DNA of 64,000 bases. Source: Levilactobacillus suantsaii (GTDB lineage: Bacteria > Bacillota > Bacilli > Lactobacillales > Lactobacillaceae). The stretch is from NCBI RefSeq assembly GCF_004115745.1, contig NZ_QXIL01000012.1, positions 1 through 64,000 on the forward strand, given 5' to 3'. The notes beneath the pieces were generated by a model. It saw only the letters and a list, made by a program, of their open reading frames with translations. It was not told the origin of the DNA and ran no database searches. The translations under genes were made by a program, and so were the position numbers. This document shows positions 38,193 through 49,614 of the stretch, in pieces; the first letter of the stretch is position 1, and the number at the start of each line of letters is the position of its first letter.

Positions 38193-39257
38193 TTATTTTT
38201 GTTTATCTGTCGGCTCCGACGTATCCCTAGACGTCTGATCCTTGTCACGATGGTTCTTCCATAACAGGAACCCAATGATGGCTAACAGCAGCAGGATGAT
38301 GAGGCCGCCCGCTAAGAACCACCAGAAGTAGCTCGGCGCTTGCGGCTGGTTGTAGCGATTGGCGAACTGCTTCAACTGTTGTTGCGTCACCGTGAAGTTT
38401 CTGACGAAGTGCCAGTGGTAGCCGCCCTTGGCCGTGGCGTCCAACGTCATGGTGTATTGGCCCGCTTTCAACTGGGTGTTGCCCCAAGGAAGCGAATAGG
38501 TAAAGTGGCTGTTGGGTGCCATTGCCAGGTTGCCCTTGGTATTTTGCAGGAGAATTTTACTGCTGTTGAGTTTGGTAACCTGCGTCTTGATCTTCAGGTT
38601 ACTCATAATGCCCGGTTCCGGGTTTTGGAGTTTGGCGTTGACTTGGTTGAGCGAATTGCGCTGCCCCGCTTCTACTGATAGTAGATTCAGGTTTGGGGCC
38701 ACGTCGACGGCTGCTTCGCGCAACCGGACGCCAATGACGTAGGCAAAGCTGTTGGTCAACGACACGCCCTTACTTGACTTGTCAGCGTCCTTCCCCAACT
38801 TACGGACGTTGATGCCGCCCAGAATCATCCCGTTAATCCGTTTGGCTGGCATGGTCAAATGAACCGACACGTCTTTGGTCTGCTTCGCGGGTACCGTGAC
38901 CGTCGGCACCTTTTTCGCCCCGAAGACGTCCTTGATGCTGACCTTAAGTGACGAATCCAACTGCGGGTTAGTTTGGCTATAGTCGATCACCCCGTTGTCA
39001 TTGGTCACCGCCTGATTCACGTTGACCTGAAAACGCTGGGATTTCTTGGTCTGGTTGGTGATGGCGACCGTCAGCTTTTCGTGTTGCTTAGGTTTCACGC
39101 GCAACGCAAAGTACGTTGCGCTACTGTCGTCTTGGTTCTTGGGCAACACGGCATTGACCGTATAACCCACGCTGTCCGCGTGACTGAGTTGCGGCCAGCC
39201 TAAAAAGGTTAACCCCACGGCCCCTAATATTAACGCCCATTGCCAAAATCGTTTCAT
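38193..39257 (-). CDS. DUF916/DUF3324 WxL-associated membrane protein (CscA-like)
   Basis: A 354-residue cell-surface protein. The start is the ATG of MKRFWQWALILG; signal peptide cleaved near SHA-DSVGY. The DUF916 part (VNAVLPKNQDDSSATYFALR; YSQTNPQLDSSLKVSIKDVF) is followed by a DUF3324-type segment with GGINVRKLG and NPEPGIMSNL. A C-terminal membrane helix (WWFLAGGLIILLLLAIIGFLLW) and a charged cytosolic tail follow. These proteins go with WxL proteins and are thought to bind peptidoglycan and help display WxL partners. It follows the WxL gene with a terminator in between, so expression of the two may be separate. Confidence 0.88.
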   Translation of the reverse strand: MKRFWQWALILGAVGLTFLGWPQLSHADSVGYTVNAVLPKNQDDSSATYFALRVKPKQHEKLTVAITNQTKKSQRFQVNVNQAVTNDNGVIDYSQTNPQLDSSLKVSIKDVFGAKKVPTVTVPAKQTKDVSVHLTMPAKRINGMILGGINVRKLGKDADKSSKGVSLTNSFAYVIGVRLREAAVDVAPNLNLLSVEAGQRNSLNQVNAKLQNPEPGIMSNLKIKTQVTKLNSSKILLQNTKGNLAMAPNSHFTYSLPWGNTQLKAGQYTMTLDATAKGGYHWHFVRNFTVTQQQLKQFANRYNQPQAPSYFWWFLAGGLIILLLLAIIGFLLWKNHRDKDQTSRDTSEPTDKQK

Positions 39258-39373
39258 GATTCCCCGCCCCCATAATTGACTCCAAGATGCCCTTATTATA
39301 GCAAACTCTAACCCCCGTGTCCCTAATACTAAGTCGCCTATCCGAGGGATTATTTTCGTGACGGAACAAACTA

Positions 39374-39404
39374 AAAACGGACCAGCAATTAACTGCTGAT
39401 CCGT
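39374..39404 (-). terminator. Terminator between WxL and DUF916 genes
   Basis: ACGGACCAGCA / TGCTGATCCGT hairpin (39377-39404, one mismatch) followed on the minus strand by TTTTTAG. It lies about 25 bases past the WxL stop. Confidence 0.75.
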
Positions 39405-39429
39405 AGTGTGTTCCAAGTTGAGTTCGAAG

Positions 39430-40137
39430 TTAAGAAGCTGGCGTCGTTGCGGCTCCTGATGGGGCGTTGGTCAACGTCCAGGTCAGATTCGACGTGTAAG
39501 TGCCCGCAAGGTTATTTTGCGCTACGTTTAGGGTGGCGTTAGTGTACGGCATATTCCAGGTTCCTAAACCAGATTTAACTGCCGCTGTCGCCACTGGAAC
39601 GTTACCCGATGAACCGTCAGTATTTAGTATTACATTGCTAAACGTTGGCATGTTGGCCGTTGCATCCGCATTATTATCCGTAGTTTCTGATGTTGGTGAA
39701 CCTGCAGTCAAGTTAAGGTTGCTGGCTTTCAAGACGTCTCCATTTGTAGATGTCATTGGCCCACTTGCTACGGTCACGTTCCACCCAGTCGCAATCCCAG
39801 GGTTAATTACCGTTACGGGAGCCAGTGTATTGGCCGTTACATAATGAGCCTCACTCGCGGAGGTGTCGATGGTCTGCGTTCCAAATTGAAACCCCGGCAC
39901 GCTCTGCAATTTAATCCCGCCAGCTAGTCCGTTAGTGTTTCCATCACTACTATCACCCGAGAAACTTTCAGCATTTAACGTCACATTCGCCGTGGTAGTC
40001 GATGTCCCAGAAACGGGACTACTGGAACTAGAACTAGAACTAGCGTCGTCGGCATTTACCGTAATTCCGCCAGCTACCAGGAACCCCGCTAGTGTCGAAG
40101 CCGCCACTAGTAGGCGTAAAATTTTCTTAGTCATCAT
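39430..40137 (-). CDS. WxL-domain surface protein
   Basis: A 235-residue secreted wall-associated protein. N-terminal signal peptide (KKILRLLVAASTLAGFLVAGG, cleavage after NADD or earlier), a Ser-rich linker, and a C-terminal WxL domain: the proximal motif is GLGTWNMPYTNATL and the distal WTL lies in TSNLTWTLTNAPS. WxL domains bind peptidoglycan non-covalently. Codon use is a little AT-richer than the neighbouring housekeeping genes. Partner of the DUF916 protein just downstream. Only one WxL protein is present, whereas full csc clusters have two or more. Confidence 0.9.
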   Translation of the reverse strand: MMTKKILRLLVAASTLAGFLVAGGITVNADDASSSSSSSSPVSGTSTTTANVTLNAESFSGDSSDGNTNGLAGGIKLQSVPGFQFGTQTIDTSASEAHYVTANTLAPVTVINPGIATGWNVTVASGPMTSTNGDVLKASNLNLTAGSPTSETTDNNADATANMPTFSNVILNTDGSSGNVPVATAAVKSGLGTWNMPYTNATLNVAQNNLAGTYTSNLTWTLTNAPSGAATTPAS

Positions 40138-40807
40138 TGCTCACTCCTCAGTTTATGAACACCGGTTTTACCGGCTTAGCTGTCACAACCTCATCTCTCT
40201 GTCAGGCGCTCCCTGGCCCCTGTAATCCAAAAGTCAATGACTCGGTAGTGCCAGCAGAAATTCATTTCCACCTTTTAGCAGACGTATAATAAATTAAATC
40301 AGTACCTGCAGTCCTTAAGTAACCCCACCAGCCAGTCAAATAAACTAATGGGACATCCCAAACCTTTTTCGCATCATCCGATAATTCAGTAACCTGATTT
40401 TCTGTTTAAAGTGGCATGGATTCCTAATCTACCGCGATTTAGCCAATTTTGTAAGTTAACCTACATTTTCGAAATACTGATCGATCAGCGACTCCGCGTC
40501 AAAATTAAACGGTTACAAAACCAAATCACCAAGGCCAGCTCGTTCAAGCCATCGATGGTTTATAAGTATAATAGCACGCTCACCTACCATTGTCCATAAT
40601 TTGTCTGGTGGGTAATTGGCATTTTTATGTTTTTCACCGTTCACTTTGCCAACGGGGCCCAAATCATGCCCGGCAATCAGCGTGATGATGGGCTTTAATC
40701 ACGACCCTGTATCGCTTGTCCCCGACACTAAAACGGCCCACAATTAAAATTTTAAAGTCTCTGCTAAAAGCCGTTACAGTGTAAACGAGTTTACTGTTAA
40801 AACGAAA
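40138..40807. other. AT-rich stretch without a recognisable gene
   Basis: About 670 bases between the WxL gene and the sortase terminator, visibly AT-richer than neighbours. The longest frame (40411-40599, plus, 62 codons) lacks a convincing ribosome-binding site and resembles nothing I know. A TATAAT with a weak TTCAAG upstream is at about 40567 on the plus strand, reading toward the end of sortase. It may be the remains of a deleted surface-protein gene or inserted element; I could not identify terminal repeats. Confidence 0.5.
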
Positions 40808-40841
40808 CCGTCCGGACCAGCACTCATGCTAGTCCGGACGG
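40808..40841. terminator. Sortase gene terminator
   Basis: CCGTCCGGACCAGCA / TGCTAGTCCGGACGG (one mismatch, four-base loop), with TTTCGTTTT on the minus side. It lies 15 bases after the sortase stop and could work in both directions. Confidence 0.85.
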
Positions 40842-40855
40842 TTATTTGGTTAGGT

Positions 40856-41548
40856 TTAATTATTGAAGCTACCGGCGAAGCCCTTCCGAACGGATTCTGG
40901 CGCTTGCTTGTATGGCATCTTTTGCACGTACTTGCCCCGAATCATCAAGCGGTTGGCCCCAGTCGCATCACAGGTAATCAGCGTCACCAGCTTACGCTTA
41001 GTCTGGTTGACTACCTGCACGTCGGTCGGCGGGATAAACTTGCGGACCGTCACCTTGTATTGATAGACCGTTTTGGCGTTGGTCAAATAGATGCTCTGGC
41101 CTAACTTGGTCTTGAAATAAAGAGGACTGAACAGCACCGTGTGTGACACCATGTGGTGACCAGCTAACGGGTAGTTACCCTCCCCCATCTTCTGGTCGGG
41201 CCGCATGGTCCCCGCTGTGAGGGCCAGAACTTCGTTACTGACTCCTTTGCCGATCGGCAAATGGATATTCGACTGGGGCAAGAGAATCTGTCCCACCACG
41301 TGAATATCCTTAGACTTCAACCGGGCTTTCGCCACCGTTGAAAAGTCGAGTGATTTTACTTTTTTAAAGTCATAAGTGGCTTTCTTCTTTTGGTTGCGCC
41401 GGACCGACCCGGTCGTGACCTTGGGTTGATAGGAGGACACCATCCAGGTCTTGATCTGTTCGTTAAAGATAAGTCCCAACGAGACCAGGATCAAGAGTAG
41501 GAAAATCAGTGTGCCCCACCAGCGGCGGCGCTCGTTCTTTTGACGCAT
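40856..41548 (-). CDS. srtA: Class A sortase
   Basis: A 230-residue membrane transpeptidase that attaches LPxTG-type proteins to lipid II. A single N-terminal helix (residues 12-28) follows RRRWW; the catalytic residues are His131 or 132 (LAGHHMV), Cys193 (VTLITC) and Arg200 (NRLMIRG). Start at MRQKNERRRW; a longer open frame upstream overlaps the 3' end of pyrD. Housekeeping SrtA rather than pilus type, judging by TLITC and gene length. Lies 113 bases after the pyrD remnant, where pyrF and pyrE would be expected. Confidence 0.92.
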   Translation of the reverse strand: MRQKNERRRWWGTLIFLLLILVSLGLIFNEQIKTWMVSSYQPKVTTGSVRRNQKKKATYDFKKVKSLDFSTVAKARLKSKDIHVVGQILLPQSNIHLPIGKGVSNEVLALTAGTMRPDQKMGEGNYPLAGHHMVSHTVLFSPLYFKTKLGQSIYLTNAKTVYQYKVTVRKFIPPTDVQVVNQTKRKLVTLITCDATGANRLMIRGKYVQKMPYKQAPESVRKGFAGSFNN

Positions 41549-41660
41549 CCTAACCCAACTCCTTCCCCAATTCCCCTTGATTTTACCGCAATTGGTCGAA
41601 GAAAGTCTATAGCTAGCCGATGAGCCCCGCAAAAATCACCGCCGCGGCCTTGAAATTTGG

Positions 41661-42442
41661 CTACCGCTGGACCGAATCGATCAGTTCCTGCAAACTCGCC
41701 ACGTGGTAGCGGTCCATCACGGCCGGCAGCTGGTCGATGATGTCGACACAGGCCGTCGGGTTGCCGTACGTCGCCGCGCCGATTTGGACCGCATTGGCAC
41801 CAGCCAGATAAAACTCCAACACATCTTCAGGCGTGAAGACCCCGCCAACCCCGTCAAGGTGTTGATCAGCGTCAAGCCGGCGGCCCCGCCTGCTTCGGCC
41901 GCCTGGGCAATCGGCACGATGTCGGTCACGTTCGGCGTCAATTTCACGAAGACCGGCTTAGTCACCGCATCCGTCACCTGTCGGGTCAACGTTTCGACCG
42001 TGTGCGGGTCCGTGCCAAAAACCAACCCGCCCCGCTCCACGTTAGGACACGAGATGTTGAGCTCTAACCACTTGACGTTGGGCGCGCTGGCCACTTGTTG
42101 GGCCACCGCAACGTATTCGGCAAACGTCGCCCCGGCGATACTGCCCATAACGGGTAAATCCGGGTAATGCGTCGCCAGCCACGGCAACTTCTCCGTCATT
42201 ACCGTCGTAACGCCCGGGTTCTTCAACCCGATAGCGTTCAGCCAGCCCCCACTGGTCTGCGCTGTAGTCGGGGCTGGGTTCCCTGCCCGCGGGTCTTGAG
42301 TGGTCGACTTGATGACGAACGCGCCTAACTGGTCGAGCGCAAGATCTTGGGCCATCTCCTGACCGTACGCGGCGGTACCACTAGCTGGCATCACCGGGTT
42401 CTGCAGGGGCACCCCTGCCAGTTGGATACTTAATCGTCCCAT
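41661..42442 (-). pseudogene. pyrD: Dihydroorotate dehydrogenase (PyrD type 1B), internal deletion with frameshift
   Basis: From ATG 42442 (AGGAGG upstream) 198 residues of normal PyrD can be read: PVMPASGTAAYG, STTQDPRAGNPAP, NISCPNVERGG with the expected active-site Cys, and ending GLTLINTLTG. At 41848-41856 the sequence then jumps, in another frame, to GVGGVFTPEDVLEFYLAGA and on to ELIDSVQR and a TAG at 41661. Compared with known PyrD (about 305-311 residues) roughly 44 residues (some 130 bases) between LTG and the GxGG loop are gone. That part holds the FMN/orotate strand and the conserved NGTGGLSG region. As read the product is 241 residues with a wrong tail, surely inactive. Confidence 0.88.
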
Positions 42443-42458
42443 ACTTTTCCTCCTATTA

Positions 42459-45400
42459 TTAAAGCGCCTGGGTAACAAACGAGCGCGATTCCAAGACCTG
42501 TAGAATCGCCGCGACGGTATCGAGTGCCGTGAACAACGGAATGCCGTGGGTGATCGAGGTGTTGCGAATCAACGTCCCGTCATCGGCAGCGTGTCCTGAA
42601 TCGGAAATCGTGTTGATGACGACCTGAATCTCGCCAGCTTCCATTTGTTGCAAGAGGTCGTGTTCGCCGGTCGCAATCTTATCGACCGTTTGGACCGGTA
42701 GCTTGTGCTGTTGTAAGCACGCCGCGGTCCCGGGGGTCGCCAGTAACTGGTATCCCAGGTCGTGAAAGCGTTGAGCCAGTTGGACGGCTTCCGGCTTATC
42801 GGCGTCCTTGACGGTGATCAAGACGTGGCCGTGACTCGGCACGTGAAGTTTCGCCGCTTCAAATGCCTTGTAAAGGGCCTTGGCCAGAGTCCGATCACTG
42901 CCCATGACCTCACCGGTAGACTTCATTTCTGGGCCCAACAGACTGTCGACTTGGTTGAGTTTCGAAAACGAGAAGACCGGCGCCTTGACGTGAACCAATT
43001 TGCCAGGTTGGACCAAGCCGTCCTGGTAACCCTGCTCGGCCAGTGACTGGCCTAAAATCACCCGGGTAGCGACTTGAGCCATCGCGATGTTGGTGACCTT
43101 GCTCAAGAACGGCACCGTCCGGCTGGCTCGTGGGTTGACTTCAATGACGTAGACTTGCTGGTCGTGAATCACGAACTGGATGTTCATCATCCCCACGCAG
43201 TTCAAAGCCTTCGCCAGTTGCTTGGTATAGTGCACGATTTGGTCTTGGACCGCCGCCGACAACGATTGGGGCGGGTACACGGCCATCGAGTCACCGGAAT
43301 GGACCCCGGCGCGTTCGATGTATTCCATGATGCCCGGAATCAACACGGTCTGGCCGTCACAAATCGCGTCGACTTCGCACTCTTGCCCGACCAGGTAACG
43401 GTCGATCAAGACTGGGTGGTCGTGCGAGACCCGCACGGCGTTATGCATATAGTGGTCGAGGTCGGCACGTTGGGTCACAATCTCCATCGCCCGACCACCC
43501 AAGACGTAACTGGGCCGCACTAACACGGGATAGCCGATTCTATCAGCAATCGCGAGGGCCGTTTGTTCATCGCTGGCCGTCGCCCCTTTGGGTTGGAGAA
43601 TCTGCAGGTCTTCGATCACCTGGTTAAAGGCGTCACGATCCTCGGCGCGGTTGACGTCTGCCACGCTGGTCCCTAAGATTTTAACGCCTCGGGCAGCTAG
43701 GGGTTCTGCCAAATTGATGGCCGTTTGTCCGCCGAACTGCACGATGACGCCTGCGGGGTGTTCCAAGTCGATGACGTTCAACACGTCTTCTAAGGTCAAC
43801 GGATCGAAGTATAGCTTATCGGAGATGGAAAAGTCGGTGGAGACTGTTTCGGGGTTACTGTTCATGATGATGGCTTCGTAGCCCGCCTTTTGAATCGCCT
43901 TAACCGAATGGACCGTGGCGTAATCGAACTCGACGCCTTGGCCGATGCGAATCGGACCGGACCCTAAGACTAAGACCGATGGCCGCTTCGTGACTTCACT
44001 TTCGTTTTCCGTTTCGTAAGTCGCGTAGAAGTACGGCGTCGTGGACGCAAACTCGCCCGCACAGGTGTCGACCATCTTGTAGACTGGCGCCAGGTGGTGA
44101 GCCAAACGTAACTTACGAATCTGGTCGGGCGTTTCGTACCAAAGGTCAGCCACCGTGGCGTCGGCAAAACCGTTGCGCTTGGCGGTGGTCAAGACAGCCA
44201 TGTCGTTTACATGGCTGGTCAGCGCCTGCTCCAGTTCCACGATGTGCGCCAATTTGTCCAAGAAGAACGGGTTGATCTGGGTGAGCGCAGTCAATTGGTC
44301 CAACGAATAGCCACGGCGCAAGGCTTCGGCCAGGTAAAACAGCCGGTCATCTTGCGCGTGGACCAGTTTATCTTCCAGCGTGGCGGTCGTGACACTTTCT
44401 AGTGCCGGTTCACTGATGTGGTGAACGCCAATCTCTAGGGAACGGACCGCCTTCAACGTTGCTTCTTCAATGTTGCGGCCAATCGCCATGACTTCACCGG
44501 TGGCCTTCATCTGGGTGCCTAGGCGCCGGTCGGCCTGGGTGAACTTGTCAAACGGCCAGCGGGGAATCTTGCAGACTACGTAGTCCAACGCCGGCTCGAA
44601 CGCTGCGTAGGTGGTCCCGGTTACCGGGTTCTTAATTTCGTCAAGGTGCAGACCGACCGCAATCTTAGCGGCCATCTTCGCAATCGGATACCCGGTCGCC
44701 TTGGAGGCCAACGCCGACGAGCGACTGACCCGCGGGTTGACTTCGATGATGTAGTACTTGAAGCTCTGTGGGTCGAGGGCCAGTTGGACGTTACAGCCCC
44801 CTTCGATTTTCAGTGCGCGAATGATCTTCAACGCCGCGTCCCGTAACAGCTGAACTTCGCGGTCCGCCAAAGTTTGGACCGGCGCGTAAACGATGGAGTC
44901 CCCCGTGTGGATGCCCACCGGATCGAAGTTTTCCATGCTGCAGACCACCAGTGCGTTGTCGGCGGCATCACGCATGACTTCGAATTCGATTTCCTTGTAG
45001 CCGGCAATGCTTTGTTCAATCAAGACTTGGGTGACCGGTGATAAGGTCAACCCGTTTTCGGCAATCTGGCGCAATTCTTCGGCGTTGGCAGCAATCCCAC
45101 CCCCGGTACCGCCCATGGTAAAAGCGGGCCGCACGATGACCGGGTAGCCGGTCTTGTCCGCAAACGCTAACGCGTCGTCGACGGTGTGGGCAATGCCCGA
45201 AGCCGGGACCGGTTCACCGAGTTGTTGCATCAAGTCCTTGAATTGCTCGCGGTCTTCGGCCTGGTCGATAGCGCTCAACTTGGTGCCCAGAAGCTCGATT
45301 CCCAAATCATCTAACACGTGGGCGCGCGACAATTCCATGGCCATGTTTAACCCCTGCTGGCCGCCCAACGTGGGCAAGATGGCGTCTGGGCGTTCCTTGC

Positions 45401-45635
45401 GCAGAATCTGCGACACGAACTCTAACGTGATGGGTTCCAGGTAAACTTTATCGGTGATTTCCTTGTCGGTCATGATGGTTGCCGGGTTCGAGTTCACCAA
45501 CACCACCTGGTAGCCCAGCTCCTTCAAGGCCAAGCAGGCTTGGGTCCCCGAGTAGTCAAATTCGGCGGCTTGGCCAATGATGATGGGACCGGACCCAATC
45601 ACCATAATTTTATGAATATCGGTTCGTTTGGGCAT
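42459..45635 (-). CDS. carB: Carbamoyl-phosphate synthase large subunit
   Basis: A 1058-residue enzyme joining ammonia, bicarbonate and two ATP to carbamoyl phosphate. Two homologous ATP-grasp halves are plain: [20 protein letters not shown] near the start and [20 protein letters not shown] from about residue 555; [11 protein letters not shown] and VLGGRAMEI; the C-terminal MGS-like regulatory domain ends at 42459. Intact and full length although pyrD and pyrC around it are broken. Overlap with carA is none (1 base gap). The carbamoyl phosphate can also serve arginine synthesis. Confidence 0.96.
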   Translation of the reverse strand: MPKRTDIHKIMVIGSGPIIIGQAAEFDYSGTQACLALKELGYQVVLVNSNPATIMTDKEITDKVYLEPITLEFVSQILRKERPDAILPTLGGQQGLNMAMELSRAHVLDDLGIELLGTKLSAIDQAEDREQFKDLMQQLGEPVPASGIAHTVDDALAFADKTGYPVIVRPAFTMGGTGGGIAANAEELRQIAENGLTLSPVTQVLIEQSIAGYKEIEFEVMRDAADNALVVCSMENFDPVGIHTGDSIVYAPVQTLADREVQLLRDAALKIIRALKIEGGCNVQLALDPQSFKYYIIEVNPRVSRSSALASKATGYPIAKMAAKIAVGLHLDEIKNPVTGTTYAAFEPALDYVVCKIPRWPFDKFTQADRRLGTQMKATGEVMAIGRNIEEATLKAVRSLEIGVHHISEPALESVTTATLEDKLVHAQDDRLFYLAEALRRGYSLDQLTALTQINPFFLDKLAHIVELEQALTSHVNDMAVLTTAKRNGFADATVADLWYETPDQIRKLRLAHHLAPVYKMVDTCAGEFASTTPYFYATYETENESEVTKRPSVLVLGSGPIRIGQGVEFDYATVHSVKAIQKAGYEAIIMNSNPETVSTDFSISDKLYFDPLTLEDVLNVIDLEHPAGVIVQFGGQTAINLAEPLAARGVKILGTSVADVNRAEDRDAFNQVIEDLQILQPKGATASDEQTALAIADRIGYPVLVRPSYVLGGRAMEIVTQRADLDHYMHNAVRVSHDHPVLIDRYLVGQECEVDAICDGQTVLIPGIMEYIERAGVHSGDSMAVYPPQSLSAAVQDQIVHYTKQLAKALNCVGMMNIQFVIHDQQVYVIEVNPRASRTVPFLSKVTNIAMAQVATRVILGQSLAEQGYQDGLVQPGKLVHVKAPVFSFSKLNQVDSLLGPEMKSTGEVMGSDRTLAKALYKAFEAAKLHVPSHGHVLITVKDADKPEAVQLAQRFHDLGYQLLATPGTAACLQQHKLPVQTVDKIATGEHDLLQQMEAGEIQVVINTISDSGHAADDGTLIRNTSITHGIPLFTALDTVAAILQVLESRSFVTQAL

Positions 45636-45636
45636 T

Positions 45637-46725
45637 TTAATTGCGCTCCTTTCGCTGGGCCTTGGTGGTGGTCATCAGGTCGATAAACTCGTCAAAGATA
45701 TGGACCGCGTCGTGCGGACCGGGCGCGGCGTCCGGGTGGTACTGGACGGAAAACGCTGGGTACTGGGTGTGGCGCAAGCCTTCGACCGTGTCGTCGTTGA
45801 TCTCTTCGTGGGTCACCTCAAGGGCCGTAGCTGCCAACGAGTCGCGAGCGACCGCGTAGCCGTGGTTCTGCGAAGTGAAGTCGATGCGGCCGGTCTGCAG
45901 GTCTCTAACCGGATGGTTGAACCCGCGGTGGCCGAATTTCATTTTAAAAGTGTCGGCCCCGTTAGCTAAGGCAAACAATTGGTGCCCCAGGCAAATCCCA
46001 AATAGTGGGACTTGTTGTTCAACGGCGCGAATCATTGGTAAGGCGCTCGGCACGTCCTTGGGGTCGCCGGGGCCGTTGGTCAACATCACGCCATCGGGAT
46101 TCAACGCCATGATCTCCCCGGCCGTGGTGTTGTACGGTAACACGGTCAAATTACAGTGACGTTTCGCCAGTTCGCGTAAAATCGAGTGCTTGAGGCCAAA
46201 ATCGACCACCACTACGTTCAAGCCGGTAGCGGGGTTCGGATAAGCGTTGGCCGTAGAACTCTCCGCCACCTCTAAGGGCGCGTCGGTCGCGGGCGTTTGC
46301 AAGTCGTGCACCACCTTATCGGTCACCGTGTCGACGATGGCCGCGCGCATGGCGCCTTGCGTCCGGATATGCTTGGTCACTGCGCGGGTGTCGATGTCGG
46401 TGATGCCCGGAATCTGGTTAGCCGTCAGGTAATCGGCTAACGTCTCTTGGGCCCGCCAGTTACTCGGGCGGCGCGCCACCTCGTGGACGATGACGCCCCG
46501 GCACGTGGGTTTGATAGATTCATGGTCGTCGCGGTTGACACCGTAGTTACCAATCAAGGGGTAGGTGAACATCAGGAGTTCTCCGTTATAGGATTGGTCG
46601 GTAATGGATTCTTGGTAGCCACTCATCCCCGTATTGAACACTAATTCACCGCTGGTGGCCGCACTTGCCCCGAAGCCGGTACCGGCATACACGGTGCCGT
46701 CCGCTAACACTAAGTATCGTCGCAT
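45637..46725 (-). CDS. carA: Carbamoyl-phosphate synthase small subunit
   Basis: A 362-residue glutaminase subunit that feeds ammonia to CarB. N-terminal domain [32 protein letters not shown]; class I amidotransferase domain with nucleophile Cys in [12 protein letters not shown] and the His of [13 protein letters not shown]. Where many CarA proteins have HPE, this one reads HPD, so the third member of the triad would be Asp. Full length and in frame. Starts 1 base after the pyrC stop region in the operon order pyrR-pyrB-pyrC-carA-carB-pyrD. Confidence 0.94.
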   Translation of the reverse strand: MRRYLVLADGTVYAGTGFGASAATSGELVFNTGMSGYQESITDQSYNGELLMFTYPLIGNYGVNRDDHESIKPTCRGVIVHEVARRPSNWRAQETLADYLTANQIPGITDIDTRAVTKHIRTQGAMRAAIVDTVTDKVVHDLQTPATDAPLEVAESSTANAYPNPATGLNVVVVDFGLKHSILRELAKRHCNLTVLPYNTTAGEIMALNPDGVMLTNGPGDPKDVPSALPMIRAVEQQVPLFGICLGHQLFALANGADTFKMKFGHRGFNHPVRDLQTGRIDFTSQNHGYAVARDSLAATALEVTHEEINDDTVEGLRHTQYPAFSVQYHPDAAPGPHDAVHIFDEFIDLMTTTKAQRKERN

Positions 46726-46726
46726 C

Positions 46727-48016
46727 TTAATCTTCCTTTCTGTAAGCCACCCGGCCGCCCACTAGTGTCAGCAGGGTCGTCCCCACCACGGGCCAGCCGA
46801 TAAACGGCGAGTTCTGCGCTTTGGATAACATTTGGTTGCCATCGATGACTGCCGGATGCGCTAGGTCAAAGACTGCTAGATCGGCCGGTGCCCCGACTTT
46901 GAGTTGCCCCGCCCCCGGCAAATTAAAGAGCTGGGCTGGTTTGGTGCTCATCAAATCGACCAGTTGGCCCAGCGTCAAAATTCGTGGTTGGACCAACTGG
47001 GTGTACAGGACGGCAAAGGCGGTCTCTAACCCGGTGATGCCAAACGCCGCGGTCGCCATCGAGCCCTTTTTATCGGCGCGGGTGTGCGGCGCGTGGTCAG
47101 TCGCCACCATGTCGATGGTGCCGTCCAAAACCCCGGCCAGTAATGCGGCCCGATCCCGCGGCGCGCGCAACGGCGGGTTCATCTTGAGTTGCGGGTCGTC
47201 GTGGACGATGTCCTCGTCCGTAAGCAACAGGTGGTGGGGACTGACCTCACAGGTCACGTGGATACCGGCCCGTTTGGCATCGCGGATCACGCGAACGCTT
47301 TCGGCGGTCGAGACATGACAAACGTGGTAGTGCACGCCACTGGCTTCGGCCAACATCAAGTCCCGTGCCAGTTGCGCCGATTCGGCTACGTTGGGGATAC
47401 CGGGCAACCCTAAGCGTTACGCAATCGGGCCGGCATTCATCACGCCATGGGCCGTCAACGAGTCGTCTTCGACGTGGGCCGCTAGGGGCAATCCCGCCTG
47501 CGCAGCCCCACGCATGGCCTGTAGCATGGTGCCAGCCGTTTGGACGCCTGAACCGTCGTTACTGACGGCAAAGGCCCCAGCCGCTTTGACCCCAGCGAAG
47601 TCGACCAGCTCATCCCCGGTTCGATCGGTGGTAATGCTGGCGTACTGGGCGATGTGGACGTGTCCTTCGGCCTGGTTGCGGGCGACCTGTGCGGCCACCC
47701 GTTGCGGCGTATCCGGCACCGGGTCGACGTTGGGCATCGCGCCCACGGTGGTGAACCCACCTCGCGCCGCGGCCAACGTTCCGGTCGCCAGAGTTTCCTT
47801 CGCCGTGAACCCGGGGTCACGCAAATGCACGTGGACGTCGACTAAGCCGGGACTCACGAAAGCGCCCCCCACATCGAAGCGTTGGTCGATGGTACTTGCT
47901 TCGACCGCAACTTGCGGGGCGATAGCGGCGATGCGTCCCGCTTTAATCAGGATTTCCATGGACCGTAACTGCCCGTCACGCAGAATCTTAGCGTTGGTAA
48001 TCAGCACTGTCGTCAT
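46727..48016 (-). pseudogene. pyrC: Dihydroorotase, interrupted by an in-frame TAA
   Basis: The frame codes for a normal dihydroorotase of about 429 codons. The first 199 residues ([16 protein letters not shown] holds the metal-binding His pair; [20 protein letters not shown]) end at a TAA at 47417-47419. Directly behind it the same frame goes on RLGLPGIPNVAESAQLARDL and HVCHVSTAESVR, DHAPHTRADKKG, to the TAA at 46727. Relatives have a sense codon (often Asp, Lys or Glu) at this point, so one base change explains the lesion. No frameshift is present. The two pieces alone would each lack essential metal ligands. Confidence 0.88.
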
Positions 48017-48018
48017 GG

Positions 48019-49410
<1,392 letters not shown>

Positions 49411-49442
49411 CTACTTTCTGTTCGTTGTCGCCAAGTCAGGGC

Positions 49443-49547
49443 ACAAAAAAGTCCCCACACTTCGCCTGTGAAAGTGTTAGGGACTTCCTCAAAAAACACG
49501 TTCCCTTCTCAGTCTCACAGGACTAATTTAAAGGCGCTGGTTTAATT
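49443..49547 (-). promoter_or_regulatory. PyrR attenuator in the pyr operon leader
   Basis: On the minus strand the leader contains AGTCCTGTGAGACT (about 49511-49524), matching the PyrR-binding loop pattern AGTCCnGnGAGG/A, followed by a terminator hairpin AAGTCCCTAACACTT / AAGTGTGGGGACTT (49449-49486) and TTTTTTG. When UMP is high PyrR would stabilise the binding hairpin, allowing the terminator to form. The element looks intact although PyrR itself is truncated. Confidence 0.8.
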
Positions 49548-49553
49548 GGACTA

Positions 49554-49582
49554 AGTGTACCCAACTCTATCGGGGATGTCAA
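49554..49582 (-). promoter_or_regulatory. pyr operon promoter
   Basis: Minus strand TTGACA (49577-49582), 17-base spacer, TACACT (49554-49559). A near-consensus promoter directly before the PyrR leader. Confidence 0.8.
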
Positions 49583-49614
49583 TAGGCAATCTTTGGGTCG
49601 CCACTCACACCCCA

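Noticed and set aside
40411-40599. 62-codon plus-strand frame in the AT-rich gap
   Set aside because: No ribosome-binding site, no family resemblance, stop codons dense around it. Kept only as part of the spacer description.
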